Of a DNA stretch of 64,000 bases, positions 1-11,369 are shown one piece after another. The notes beneath the pieces are model-generated. The model did not search any database. It was given only the letters and a program-made list of their open reading frames with translations, and was not told the origin of the DNA. The translations under genes and the position numbers were made by a program. Numbering within the stretch: the first letter of the stretch is position 1; each line of letters opens with the position of its first letter. The stretch comes from Vanessa cardui (taxonomy: Eukaryota > Arthropoda > Insecta > Lepidoptera > Nymphalidae): positions 15,259,501 through 15,323,500 of the forward strand of contig NC_061130.1 of the NCBI RefSeq assembly GCF_905220365.1, given 5' to 3'.

Positions 1-945
1 ATAATATTTATTTTTCGAAAACCCAAGTATTGTTGACCCACACCTCGCGTTGATTGAATTTAAATGCATTTATAGCACATAGTAGTAGTAGATTTGTTCG
101 CAAGAGGTCAGAATCATTCTATATAGACCTTATCCGACCAGTTTTATTCATTATGACCACTCATTACTTATTGTCATTAATTCGGAGAAACGCTGATCAT
201 TTAAAACTTCATCATCGAAACATGAGGGACGGTTCTTCCACAGACAAGAAATAAACTCGGGTACTCTAGTAGAAATATTATAAGGTGATCGAAATGAAAC
301 GATTAAAATATGTAAATGAGCTGGTATAATATGTATTTATGACGATGAATATCAAACGACACACGAGACGCGAGCGAGCGGCCGGTTAACGTGATCACGA
401 ACATAGCTTTTTGCGAGCCATTGTTCTCCACACCCGACGATTCGGGAACAATGCGAGAAAAACTCGCTCAACATACATTTACATCGTATAATTTGATATA
501 ATACCTAATAAATAAGCTAAATTACTACATTCTATAAACGAGAATTTAAAACAGCCTGTAGTCACATTCGCGACCTATTACTTGCAGCTATATTTTTAAT
601 TACCATATATTATTCTATTCATATAGCTGAAGATTGAAATACTCGTGTAAATAAATAATGAGAGATGCGGATTAATATATAATAAAAAGGTCGAATTTCG
701 ACCTCACGACGCGATACTCGGTGATTACAAATTATATTTTGCATACGCATCTATATGCTATAGAATATTTCAAAAAAAAACCCGCGAAAAATAAAAACCA
801 AGTTTAAACCTCATGCGCCGTCAAAAAATTCGTAGTTAATCTAGACGGTGTACTGAAACGTTCATGATTAATATAAAAATACAGTTAATTTGATAAAATA
901 ATGTTAGGCAGCGGCACAAATATTAGCGAAACGATAATGGCTCAT
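1..945. other. AT-rich upstream sequence, no gene seen
   Basis: This is AT-rich sequence with short homopolymer runs (an A run near 772-780). A small CpG-containing patch lies at 362-440. The only open frame of note (54-254, 66 codons) has no recognisable domain and chance-like composition. If the promoter proposed at 949 is real, this is its upstream flank. Confidence 0.5.
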
Positions 946-948
946 GAG

Positions 949-983
949 TCAGTCACAGCGGACGGAGGGCTCCCGCGAGTCGT
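949..983 (+). promoter_or_regulatory. candidate Inr/DPE core promoter (TSS about 951)
   Basis: Bases 949-954 read TCAGTC, a full match to the arthropod initiator, putting +1 at A951. Bases 978-983 read AGTCGT, which fits the downstream promoter element consensus RGWYVT at exactly +28 to +33. No good TATA box is present about 30 bases upstream (921-927 is only weakly similar). An AP-1-like TGAGTCA (946-952) overlaps the initiator. Exact Inr-DPE spacing is typical of TATA-less promoters of developmental genes in insects; it is inferred from sequence alone and lacks transcript support. A GC-rich leader and a start codon in strong context follow downstream, which raises the likelihood. Confidence 0.42.
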
Positions 984-1066
984 GTGTGCTTTTCCTAATT
1001 TCCCGCGCGCCTCGCCGCGAGTGCGCCGCCCGCCAGCCGCCGCCAACCGGCAACCGCGCCGCCGCC

Positions 1067-1111
1067 ATGGACCTCAGCCAGGTATTTGCCCCGCTTTCTA
1101 CTCCTACTACA
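1067..1111 (+). CDS. candidate first coding exon, unidentified gene (partial)
   Basis: ATG at 1067 follows GCCGCCGCC and is followed by G, a near-ideal initiation context. It is the first ATG after the proposed start site at 951, giving a 116-base GC-rich leader without upstream ATGs. The frame begins Met-Asp-Leu-Ser-Gln. A donor CAG|GTATTT at 1081/1082 would end the exon after five codons. A second donor ACA|GTAAGC at 1111/1112 would give fifteen. Both leave phase 0. Read through, the frame stops at 1184-1186 after 39 codons, so an unspliced product would be very small. I cannot name the gene: the N-terminus is too short, and no later exon was recognised to 64000. It could also be chance in a GC-rich block. 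CpG density and leader composition resemble a true insect 5' exon. Confidence 0.35.
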
Positions 1112-1189
1112 GTAAGCTCTCCGGGAGAGTCTCTCACCGTCCTCTTCCGCAGCTCACATTCCACGACCGCACGTAGCGTTCTCTGACGT

Positions 1190-3470
1190 GATGGTAGAGA
1201 CGATAGGATCGCATAAAACATCATTGACATTGCCGCTATAAATATTACAATGTGTTTGTTAAATATCGAATCCCTGAGTCATGTTTCTTCGGAAAACTTA
1301 TGAATATTTATTAAATGAAATCGTTGATAACGCTTCGGATACCGCCTCGCCGATTGATAAATAGTTTGATTTCATCAGAAAATACTTTTTACTGTCATAT
1401 AGCCGACTCGACAAAAATTATATACGGTTGCATTCATTCATGATGTAAATACGTTTTGAACAATCATTCAGTAGGTATTTATACAACTGGCTGGTCTCAT
1501 AAAGCTGTACTGTATGTTTCATTGTATACTTGAATTGTAATGTCTAATAATATGAGAATTACCTTCAAATTTAAATAATCCGAACAATTCGAACACATAA
1601 GTAAAACATGCTGCTACCGAGGGCGTCATACATTTACATCTGCGTTTCAATTCATTTTGTGTATGCTCTATTTCACGTACCTTCTATTTCGGAAATTATA
1701 TCGATTGTTTAACGTGTATGTTTTATTAAATTCCTTTTTTTATTAATTTATTCACCCGTGGATATCGCAAATATACATTTTATGAAAAAAATATATTTAT
1801 AAGCATAAAAACTTACAACTAAATGCTAAGTCTATCGACATAAATTAGTAGGTACGTGCAAGTGACAAAATGTAGATTATTTAATGACATAACAAAAAAT
1901 GAAACAGACCTAACATATATACGGATACGTTTGTAATAATAGTCTTATCTTACTGCAATTTGCTTCGGAGTAACGCTACAGATATTTAAAAGATTCAACA
2001 AAAAAAAAATGAGCTGTCCGATCTATTTACAATCTTTCTAAGGGTTTGATACTCCCTTCGGGATGTTTTTGATGTGGTAGTTACACTGACTCTTGTGTCA
2101 CGACATATTTACAACGTTATGGTATGTATGTACAATATGTTGACAATTGTTATTGTCATTAGACCGGAAGAGTATGGGTAAACTTGTAACACTCAGTTTC
2201 CGACTTCGGAAAAGTCAATCGAATGTATAGGCATGTCTAGGCACGGCTTATGTTTCTGTAATATGATTCCGCAATTCGTTTTAACTTGTTTTTATATATA
2301 TATTTTAATAGCAGCCCAATAAAAATGTTGAATGAGGCGTATTACTCAATCTATGCTTATAAAATAACAAGTCCTGAGTGACTGATTTATTACCACCGAG
2401 TGTAGACTGCTAGTAACGTCATGAAATTCGGTAAATAGGTTTGTTTTATTGATTCGACTTCCACTAGCGAAGAATTTTTGGAAATTCTCCTCCTAAGGTA
2501 GTGAAATAGCGGTTGAAGGTTTGTATGGAAGTCTGTCGTTTTCGAATTTAGACGCATATAACTTATTTTTGGGCTACTGATTAATAATGAGTAGATACGT
2601 ATTTAAAATATTATATAAAACTAAATAAATACTCTTAGGAGTGAAGTACACAGTGAAATTTTTTTTACACTATTTATATTTCGCTTGAGCAAAGCCACGG
2701 TCAATAGCTAGTTCGATATAATATTAATTGTAACGAAGTGTGAAATTGGTAAAGTGTAGTTCATTGATTACCAAATTAAATAAGATCCTGACATATTTCA
2801 ATTTAATTATACGTGATCGACATAAACTCTTAAATCAAATCGTGGTGGCTTTATGTTTAACTTATTCAACTTTATACTTGAATAATAAATATTTCGATTT
2901 AGACTTTCATTTAAATCCTATATACACAAACAATTACACAAGGAATACAGTTAACTAAATAAAAACAAGAAAATGCACACAGCACTGCAATATATTTATA
3001 TTAAATACACAAAAATAAAACGAAACCTCTTCAGCACACATATTCTCCCCAATACTCATTCATATTGCCTCCAAGTGTCTCTGCTGATGCTGCTGCTGTG
3101 CTCATTAATATTACACGAACGAGACACTGGTTTGACGAACTGTTTTCGAAAAGGTGTTATTGTTTTCTCATATATGAACTTAGGTCCAACAAATCTCTTC
3201 ATTTACCCAAAGCGGTTATTTGAAAATATTCAATCTATTATAGCTGGGAAGTAATGTGAGTTAGTCAACATCGATAACAAGATGATAAAGGAAACGGTTC
3301 CGATTTTTTTCAATAATTAAGAAATTCAACGCATTCCTCATAATTGTATTACTCGAACATATAAAATGCGCGTTTGTTTATCATTCTCATCATATCTTCA
3401 TCGTATTGAAATACAATGCCTAACTAATTTTAATATTGAATAGGTAATAAAGTAATTAATTATAACGAGG
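1190..3470. other. AT-rich sequence, nothing recognised
   Basis: This is AT-rich unique-looking DNA with short A/T runs. The frames at 2740-2958 and 2973-3254 are AT-rich, lack domains, and look like chance openings. No repeat family or RNA gene was recognised. If the exon at 1067 is real this would be the start of its first intron. Confidence 0.5.
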
Positions 3471-3499
3471 GCTCGAGAGTTTTTTATTATGGCTGTCAT

Positions 3500-4250
3500 G
3501 TTTTACGAGGGCGTGCAAATGAGGCGCGGGTCATCAATACTAATGTTCTAAGACGATCCAGTAAGATATCGCCCGAGTCGGAGCCCGCGCACACTTGCCG
3601 CACGTCTGTCTTGAAAGTACTTTAGTTGATTCTTTTCAATTAATATGTTATAATGATTGTCATATATATTGGCCGATATGATTAACGGCTACAGTGTCTT
3701 CGGCAACTAAGTTTCTTGATTGCCAAAAATATTAACTGATTATAAATATTAATCTTGAAATTTTTGAATGCTATCGAACGACATTTTCAGTAATGGGTTA
3801 TATATTTCGTACTTATGATTTTATTGTATAAAATCTGATATTATCTGCTTTTTCGGAACTGGTCTCTTTATATTGGAACATTCACAAACGGCTACATAAA
3901 GTTTTGTTATTCGGCGGCATGGTCACTGATGGGACGAGTGACTACTAACTACCGAGTGAGCCTGTTCTAAAGACCACAATTAATGTAGATGCAAGTTGAT
4001 ACCAACATATTTTATTTTGACAGATGCTTTAGCGTTTGTTGTTGTTGTTTGTGGCACTTTTGGGGTACGAGGTACTAACGAGTACCGGCAGCAATTGATA
4101 CTAAAGAAGATGAGAACTCTGTAGAGAGTTTGTATAGAGTCGGTGGCCACTTGGGCCATTGGGCGCGACAAGTCAGTCTCGGGGCTGCGCTCGGAGTCGC
4201 ACAGGTGCGCTTCGCTGACCCACATACGGACGGACACCTGACTTTATCGA
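3500..4250. promoter_or_regulatory. two small GC-rich patches, possible regulatory elements
   Basis: GC-rich, CpG-bearing patches occur at about 3510-3610 and 4130-4235, separated by AT-rich DNA. They contain no repeat, and the short minus-strand frame at 3980-4237 has no recognisable domain. The contrast with flanking DNA is the only evidence for function. Confidence 0.2.
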
Positions 4251-4819
4251 CTTGTTTGTGTAGCCGATAATAATGTATTAACGTCGTCGCATCAGAATTT
4301 CCATAGAATATTTTTTGCGATATGCGAAAGTGTTATTTGCTCAAGATATCAGGTCGCATATCGCTTCGATGGCTAAGGCGTCTATATGGGTCACCGTGGG
4401 CTGGTGTAAATTATTTTAAATTTATCATTTTAATATCTGTGATTACAGCAGTGAGTATCGAAAAATATTTAATTGGTATCTTTATACACAAATCTTCTGT
4501 AGATGTATACTTTAACACAGAAACAGTTGAACCGATTGTGATGGTTGTTTTTGTGTGCATTTGAGAAGATCCCTGGATGGTTTATATTGGACCCGGCGGT
4601 GACAATAAATAAAAATCTTATTTCATCCGGATGAATGCGGGTCTAGTTTCTAGTCTTGGTAAAATATTTAACTTTATAGATTTGGTCAAACAGTATCACG
4701 TACTAGTATTAGAAGACCTAATATTTTCTTCAGTTGCACAATCAAAATATAGATCGCGTTAGTCACTGAGCACATTTATCATTGAAAGTAAGTTTTGTTT
4801 ATTCAAATTCGTGTGATTT

Positions 4820-4880
4820 GTCGCGATAAGCGGCGGGCGCGGCCGCGCGCTCGGCGCCTTATCTCATTCTCCGCATATCA
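4820..4880. promoter_or_regulatory. GC-rich core flanked by two opposed GATA-type sites
   Basis: CGATAAGC sits at the left of a GC-rich core of about 25 bases and CCTTATCTC (GATA on the minus strand) at its right. The symmetrical arrangement about the GC core stands out from the AT-rich surroundings. GATA-factor binding is inferred from motif only. Confidence 0.25.
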
Positions 4881-4889
4881 AAACCTGAA

Positions 4890-5690
4890 AGATGAAGAAG
4901 TGTGTTTGTTTCAACAAAGCTGATTTGGTACTTTACATTCACGAGAAAACCACGCTGTGTCTATAGTAACAGTCTGCTATAAACATATAATACTCGACTA
5001 ATTACACTGCACATCTCTTTAATAGATATAAATATATTTTTGCAACACGAAACTAAAGAGTCTAAAGCATTTAAGTAAAGTTTGGAAATAACCTTAAAAA
5101 TTATAACTTTGTAAGTGTATACATTCAAATGTTTTATCCCAAACGCGATACCCGGGTTGTCATAAGTCTCATCGACGTGGCCGTGTTCCTGTCGTAATCG
5201 CCTAATTATATTGAAAACAGACATTTTAATTCCATCATTAATTAATATAAATACATGCGATATCTTACCGAGTTATCGATTTCACTTCAACAAACAGAGA
5301 TAGTCTCCTTATCGAGCTGAGGCGATGCATACATTACGGACGATTTTTACTTCTACTAATCTCTATTTTAAACGCTTTGTCATGTACAGTAACAGCAATG
5401 ATTTATTATTATTAATCATTAGGCATATTCGTATGCGACCACTGTTGGTTCTACATTTTAATATATGATGAAATCGGTATGAGCGCCACAATCTAATTAC
5501 AATTCAGCTGATAACTCATTTGTTTGTCTGTCGTCTAAGACAGATATTAAGTAATATTATTCTTACAAAAAAAAGGAAATTTAAATATAATAATCCTAAT
5601 CTAAATTCTTAGAATAAACATATAAACATCATCAAAACATAGTGCGTCAGCTACTCAAAGAAAAAAAGAATAAATAATACCTTTAACAAA
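4890..5690. other. AT-rich sequence, nothing recognised
   Basis: Unique-looking AT-rich DNA. The minus-strand frame at 4961-5224 has no recognisable features. Confidence 0.45.
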
Positions 5691-5699
5691 AAGCATTTT

Positions 5700-5950
5700 G
5701 AGGTCGCCAACGTTATCTTTCAGCGTGCGACTCTACTTATTGTCAGCACGTTAAATCGCTGTAAAGTCGCTCGTCAAGCGCGCTATCGCTCACCGATCTG
5801 ACGTGTGGCTATTTGCATTCGCATGCAGGCAAGTTGTACAAATTGCGAGGGGAGATCAATTAACAACCCCGTACCGCAAGTTTAACGCACGATTACCCTT
5901 ACATACTAATTAGTTCCGGCCGGAGCTGATTTTAATTTATCAGTTTAAAG
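5700..5950. promoter_or_regulatory. mixed-composition block, possible conserved noncoding element
   Basis: Balanced, low-repetition sequence with several CpGs, an octamer-like ATTTGCAT near 5811 and a GCATGC near 5820, ending in a TTAATT-rich shoulder. It has the look of an insect noncoding regulatory element, but conservation is untested. Confidence 0.22.
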
Positions 5951-6329
5951 GGTTCGATGTCAGTTGAATTTTAAGTTGCTTCAATAAAAAAAATTACGAG
6001 GCACGTAAAAGCGAAGGTGAGGTGATCCTTGTTAAAATGACTTCGGTAACTTTTCCAAACAGATAACAAATATTATTTATTGCTTTCAATTTAACTAAGT
6101 GGGTATTCAAACCTAATTCCTGAAAATGTTCGCAATGTAGAGCTTTAATTATAATTGCCGAACTCTATCGAGGTAAAAGCGACAACTTTAAATAATATGT
6201 GAAAGAATTATAGAACATTTAATAAGTAATGAGGTAAAAATCAGTTCAAGTCTGTTATTTTTATTTACGATACCCCGAGCCTACGGAGAATTTAGAACAA
6301 GATGAATGTAGCTTCAAGAGTGCCATATA

Positions 6330-6920
6330 CGACACGGGGCAGGTCGCTACAGGCATTCGCGTTGTAGAATATGTAAGTCGGAGTTGACAGAGTTATAGCG
6401 CCGGCTCGTATTTAAGCTAGTTCTATTGAAGTGTAAATCGTGTCAATATTTAGCCGCCGCTGTATATGGTATCGGCGGCGCCTGCGCTTTCCTGCGCCAC
6501 TGTTACGGGAAAGAAAGGGCCGCTCATTATTCCCGCGTCTCGAGATTTGTCGATAGAGAACTCGTCGTATGACTCAAACTCGCAGCGCGACCAGTGACCA
6601 TTTAGTTCTTGTCATAGATCTCAAAACTAGTCAGTTTAGACCTAGTGAGAGGGGAGGGTGGGCGTGTCGCGGGGAGGGCGCGTACGCAGCGCACTTGCTA
6701 TTAGCGGCTCGCGACTTCCTAGTTCGAAATACTCGACAACGATTGGTCGCATCTTGCGTTGCTCGCACAGACCGGCGTCGGCGCAACGTTTTCATCAGCG
6801 ACGAGGTTATTGAATGCAAATTATATTGTCTTGCGCGATGTCTCCTATCGAGCGGCTCTGCTATCTCCTCGCTCGCAATCGTTGTCGTTATTATTCATGA
6901 AGCGATTTAACTACTCGAAC
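6330..6920. promoter_or_regulatory. GC-rich block with NRF1-like site
   Basis: About 600 bases of GC-rich, CpG-bearing unique sequence. GCGCCTGCGC occurs at 6478-6487, matching the NRF1/erect wing type of motif. Frames of 113 and 119 codons cross it on the plus strand, but they have no domains and are explained by GC composition. A promoter is possible: TCAGTT occurs near 6631, but its downstream element is poor. I rank this as regulatory or structural, not coding. Confidence 0.3.
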
Positions 6921-6924
6921 AATT

Positions 6925-8040
6925 ACAATTTACCGTTAACGGCACTGGCATACCAACTTGTTTTTAAACTAATGTTGTATTATGCGACACGAGACGTGTC
7001 CGAGATGTTATTTATCATTTGCGAGTCGCATGGGATGCTAGATTTCTATCTGAAAGGCTCTGCTGATAAACGCAGGAACACACCTACCACTTGCAATCAA
7101 ATTATTTTCAAACCGTGACACACGATAAAGCACATAAAAAAATCCCTAACATTTCCTTGTCATATATAATGAAAGGAAGGCAAGAATATGATTAATTATA
7201 TTATGGTTTTGAATACTTCGTAGTATTGAAATGAAATTCTTCTAAGTAGAAGGTATATGTGAAAAACATATTATTTGAGAAGCTATTTCATTAATGTTCG
7301 ATGCGTTTAAAATTTCTTCCTTTCTAGCTACAAAAGTAAAAGATCATTCTCGGGCAATAATAGATAGGGTACCGATTAGTTACCGAATTTTGTATGTCCT
7401 ATCTAAACACTATTTTGCTTCTCTAAAACCAGAAATCATGGACTGTATGAAAATTTAGTATCGATAGGTCATATTGTTTTCGATAGATATACGAATAAAT
7501 GTTTCTAAAAATACAAAAAAAAGGATCATATGTGGGCTAAAGGATCTAGAATATAGTTTCAGTGTTTAACTAACACGAATAAATAAATCGCAATAACAAA
7601 CAATAGTTTACATACAAGTTTATTAATTTTTTTTAAAAATTTAGACGAAATACAGGTGTATTGGGAGTATATAGTGTAGCTCTGATAAAAACCCATAGTA
7701 TGACTGTGGTATAAATATGGAAATTCGTTTATACTTAGATATTCTTATGTTAATAGTCAAACTTTAAAGACTAATTTGATAATTGAAATCGCAATCGCAA
7801 CTTGAAAAGTATTTATGGATAATAGTTGTTAGACGGAGGAATACTTTTTAGAATTTTAAATAAAGTTTTACATTTGAACATTCAAGGAGAATTTGTGGGT
7901 TTCTATATAACGTTTCCGATGGGAAATCGCTCTGAGCTACGAAAATACAACTAGGTAGTTTTAAATTTTAAAAACAAACCGCTGCAAACAATTTTGTGAG
8001 CAACGATTATTGATTACTATTAAAATAAATAAATATAGGC
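6925..8040. other. AT-rich sequence, nothing recognised
   Basis: AT-rich DNA with short A/T runs. No gene, RNA or repeat family was identified. Confidence 0.5.
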
Positions 8041-8047
8041 TGACAGT

Positions 8048-8239
8048 CAAATGGACCACTCGGTGGGAAGTGGCACCACCGACCGTGAACCTTTACGTTG
8101 TAGGAAATATTAATTTCTCCTTACAATGCGAATGTGCCAACAACTTTGAGAAATATTATGTGTGTCACCGCCGGCCACCACTTCAAGTCGTAATATATGA
8201 ACGCAAAGTATTGCTGTTTGGCTTTAGAATACCTGATGA
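8048..8239 (-). repeat. dispersed repeat C, minus copy (truncated, diverged)
   Basis: Read on the minus strand, this stretch follows the same consensus as the plus copy immediately to its right: the shared TAAG(G/A)AATA-type core is recognisable near 8098-8125 and the 'TTTGG...AGAATACCTGATGA' part at 8216-8236. It lacks the outermost segment of that end. The family is a common lepidopteran dispersed sequence, probably the 3' end of a non-LTR element or a SINE; that classification is from memory. Confidence 0.6.
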
Positions 8240-8528
8240 CTTGGTGGTAGGGCTTTGTGCAAGCCCGTCTGGGTAGGTACCACCCACTCATCAGTTATTC
8301 TACCGCCAAATAACAGTACTCAGTATTGTTGTGTTCCGGTTTGAAGGCTGAGTGTGCCAGTGCAACTACAGGCACAAGGGACGTAACATCTTAGTTCCCA
8401 AGGTCGGTGGCACATTGACGATGTAAGGAATAGTTAATATTTCTTACAGCGGCATTGTCTATGGGTGATGGTGACCACTTACCATCAGGTGGCCCAAATG
8501 CTCGTCCGCCAACCTATACCTTAAAAAA
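8240..8528 (+). repeat. dispersed repeat C, plus copy (near full length)
   Basis: Starts CTTGGTGGTAGGG, runs through the conserved 'GGTAGGTACCACCCACTCATC' type segment, and ends 'CGTCCGCCAACCTATACC' followed by an A run at 8523-8528. It is the best preserved copy of this family in the window and abuts an inverted copy at its left end. It encodes no protein. Confidence 0.75.
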
Positions 8529-8639
8529 AGACTTACACAAAGTCATACTAAGTAAAAATGTAGACTAAATCAAAACAATGACAGCAAGTACCTAATTCAG
8601 TTATTAGTAACATTCTTTGACAGGCTGTCATGGATCATT

Positions 8640-8860
8640 TATCTAAGGTGTAAGAATGAAAATTACAATATGTCTAGTGAACTGTTCGCTCCCATCAGTC
8701 GCAGGAAACAAAGTGCGCAAGCGTCCCGCGCACGCGACGCACATGTCGCGATGTTATCACTCCATTGATATTATGTGTAATTATTTATCAATTGATACTA
8801 ATGTCCCCCATGCCCAGCCGGTACCTGACGTCGCTCGATGGATCGATCCCTTCTATTCAT
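8640..8860. other. small mixed-composition patch
   Basis: Moderately GC-rich unique sequence between AT-rich flanks. Overlapping short frames (8656-8889, 8765-8965) have no recognisable domain. Nothing further can be supported. Confidence 0.25.
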
Positions 8861-8869
8861 TCTGTTTCA

Positions 8870-9585
8870 ATTTATTGTTTGTTTGTTGACTGTTCATTCT
8901 TGAATATTGACTTTTATTTAAAATTAACTTTAATTTTGTTTCGTTACTTTATTAGCTTTAACTGATAGTAATTGGTTCATTGATCGGTTTGAGTTTCTAT
9001 TAAGAAACATTCTGTTCAAATTTTATTCTACATAACTGCAGTCCATATTAATTACATAATACAATCATAATACATATTATCATATTGCTAGTAACCAGGC
9101 AAATCATGAAAATACGACGTGCGATTTGCAAGAAAATATCATATTTATTCTTAAGTTAACTGATGAGTACCTACCTATATGAGTCAAAGAGAATCAAAGA
9201 GAATTTTTAATAACATGAGAAATATTGTGAGTCGAAATTTCTTGTGCGAATTAGATCAAAACTTGCCCACGATATAGATTATTTGATTTTTTGTTTTAAA
9301 TGTGACAGCCTGTCATCCGACCTCCCATTGAGTAAAGTACGACTTTATGCTTGAACGTAAATTGAAATCGGTGATAACACTTATTCTAAGGTATTCATTC
9401 AAATAATAAACGGTAAAAGTAAGGTACATGCTTAAAACTAACCAAACCTTATTTTTTTCAATAGTGACTGACAGTGACTGTTTTATTAATTTAATATTAA
9501 AATACCATTGTGAATAAAACCGCTGGCTTACTCAAAATTGTCATAATATAAAATGGATTCATCTTCCGCATTTTCATAGCGTAAC
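8870..9585. other. AT-rich sequence, nothing recognised
   Basis: AT-rich DNA, with a local direct repeat of GAGTCAAAGAGAATC-like sequence at about 9181-9203. No gene evidence. Confidence 0.45.
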
Positions 9586-9589
9586 AAAC

Positions 9590-9840
9590 AATGGTAGTAG
9601 TGATTAGCTGTAGAGCTGATCGTGCCCTGGGAGTCTTCGGGCGGGCTGGCGTATTAATAATCCGCAGCAAGCGGACCACCGCCGAAGTCCGCGCTCCGAG
9701 TGACACGAGACGGGCCGGTAATTGCAGGCGCATGCTAATAAAGCTGTCGGCGCGAGTTATGGCCGCGCCCGCCGCCGGCAGCCGGCAGCCGGCATCTGGA
9801 GCCCGCTGCGAGATTATTGCTCGTCATTAAGACTCATTCA
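9590..9840. promoter_or_regulatory. GC-rich block with GCCGGCA tandem repeat
   Basis: A 250-base GC-rich block containing three perfect tandem copies of GCCGGCA at 9774-9794 and interspersed TAATAA/AATTGC-type sites. The opposed frames at 9497-9733 and 9591-9830 overlap each other and lack domains. Regulatory function is suggested only by composition contrast and apparent sequence complexity. Confidence 0.28.
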
Positions 9841-9844
9841 TTAC

Positions 9845-11055
9845 GATACTTTTCACAAAATCAGTCATCGAATCGATCGACTTCAAACAAGCAACTTGTA
9901 AAAAATAAACTGCACCCTCTTCATGATCTAGGTTTACGCTAACATTTTGTTGATGATTATTATTGGGTATATTTTATTTGTAACTGTTCCATTTTCAAAT
10001 TTTATTCTGTACTATCTGTTATTTGTTTGTAACGCTCAATATTCGAAAGGTCAGCCGGTCGAGGCGTTATTACGATTTGTCAGAACTGAAATTTAGCCTC
10101 GACGTAAAGGTGTTAAACGTCGGCAATGAACGAAGTAATGAATGGGTTCATTCAAAAGTTGCGTGCGCTCGGGCCTCGGCTGCACTCCACCTTCTGAAAG
10201 AGAACCAGTTTTGACACGTGAAGTGAAAATGTTTTGACATCTTAAAAATTTGTACAGAATAAAATATTCAGTTTTTTTAATTAAAAAAGCTAAGTGGAAT
10301 ATTGCGCAGATAAATTGCCGCTATTGAAACTATGTGATTAGAGCAATCTAATATAATTTAAACTCTTGGTCTTAATCATTTGAAAGTATAATTCTCAAAG
10401 ACATTTCAGTATATATTTATTGATCTGTAAAGCACGTAAGAAGTTAATACATTGCCGTTTACATTAATTACTAATTATTTTATATTAGACTAGCATTTGT
10501 ATTCAGTTCGCGTTTGTTAAATTCCTATGATGTTGAAATTAAGCAGTTAAGGCCAAACGTCCACTGAAAGTAGAGTGCTTTTCTTATTCTCTACTTTTTA
10601 GGCTTATAAACTGTTTTAGATTCTATCCCAGTACACATACATTTGTAGACACATATACATATGTCGTGGCTAGAAGATTTTGGACTCGTTAGCTGAGTAG
10701 AAAGTACCGTATCATTATTTGAATCAAGGTGTGTTTAATAGAAATAGGTACGTGTGTGTGCTTGTGTGAATGTTTAGGACTACTAACAATTACCGCATCG
10801 ATAAAAAACGGACAGAAACAACAAAGTGTTGTACTTTTTTATAATGCATTAATGTAGATGTAGTATGATGTATTACGAAGAAGACTCAATTTCCAATATT
10901 TTAAAGTACACAAACATAATTTAAATTGTAATTTTTCAGCTTGTACTCTTAATAAACTCATGTATACTAAGATTTCTTGTAAACACGGGTATCACTCACT
11001 CTTACAAACGAGATGTATTCACGAAATATTCAAGATCTCTAATATATGTATACTA
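9845..11055. other. mostly AT-rich sequence, nothing recognised
   Basis: AT-rich sequence with a mixed patch near 10040-10200. A 63-codon frame (10023-10214) has no recognisable domain. No repeat family was identified. Confidence 0.45.
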
Positions 11056-11062
11056 AGGTTAT

Positions 11063-11108
11063 GTTAAGCTTAACTAACTTAACTAGCTTAGCTAACTTGG
11101 TTAGCTAA
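11063..11108. repeat. cluster of TTAACTA/TTAGCTAAC inverted repeats
   Basis: A 12-base perfect palindrome GTTAAGCTTAAC lies at 11063-11074. A 9-bp inverted repeat follows: TTAGCTAAC at 11088-11096 and its complement at 11100-11108, separated by TTG. Further TTAACTA units lie between. It sits just left of a decayed copy of repeat C. Confidence 0.6.
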
Positions 11109-11147
11109 CTAAGACTAACTCGCCTACGTCGGTACTACGCCTACGCC

Positions 11148-11365
11148 TACAAGGGAATACTTGGTATTGTTGTGTTATGGTTTGACGTATGAGTTAGTGT
11201 AACTTACAGGTATAAGGCACAACGTCTAAGCTCCAAAACATCGTAGGTTGGTTGATTGGTAAATCGGACAAGTAAGATGAAAGTTACATATTTCTTACAG
11301 AGTCAATGTCTTTTGTCGGTGTTGATCAATCTACCATGAGAGGTCTATCTGCCTTCCTATTTACG
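11148..11365 (+). repeat. dispersed repeat C, decayed plus copy
   Basis: Follows the same order of segments as the copy at 8240-8528 from the 'GTATTGTTGTGTT' part to the 'TTTCTTACAG...GTC' part, with many substitutions and small indels. It ends near 'CTATCTGCC', corresponding to the 'CTCGTCCGCC' end. No coding potential. Confidence 0.6.
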
Positions 11366-11369
11366 TAGT

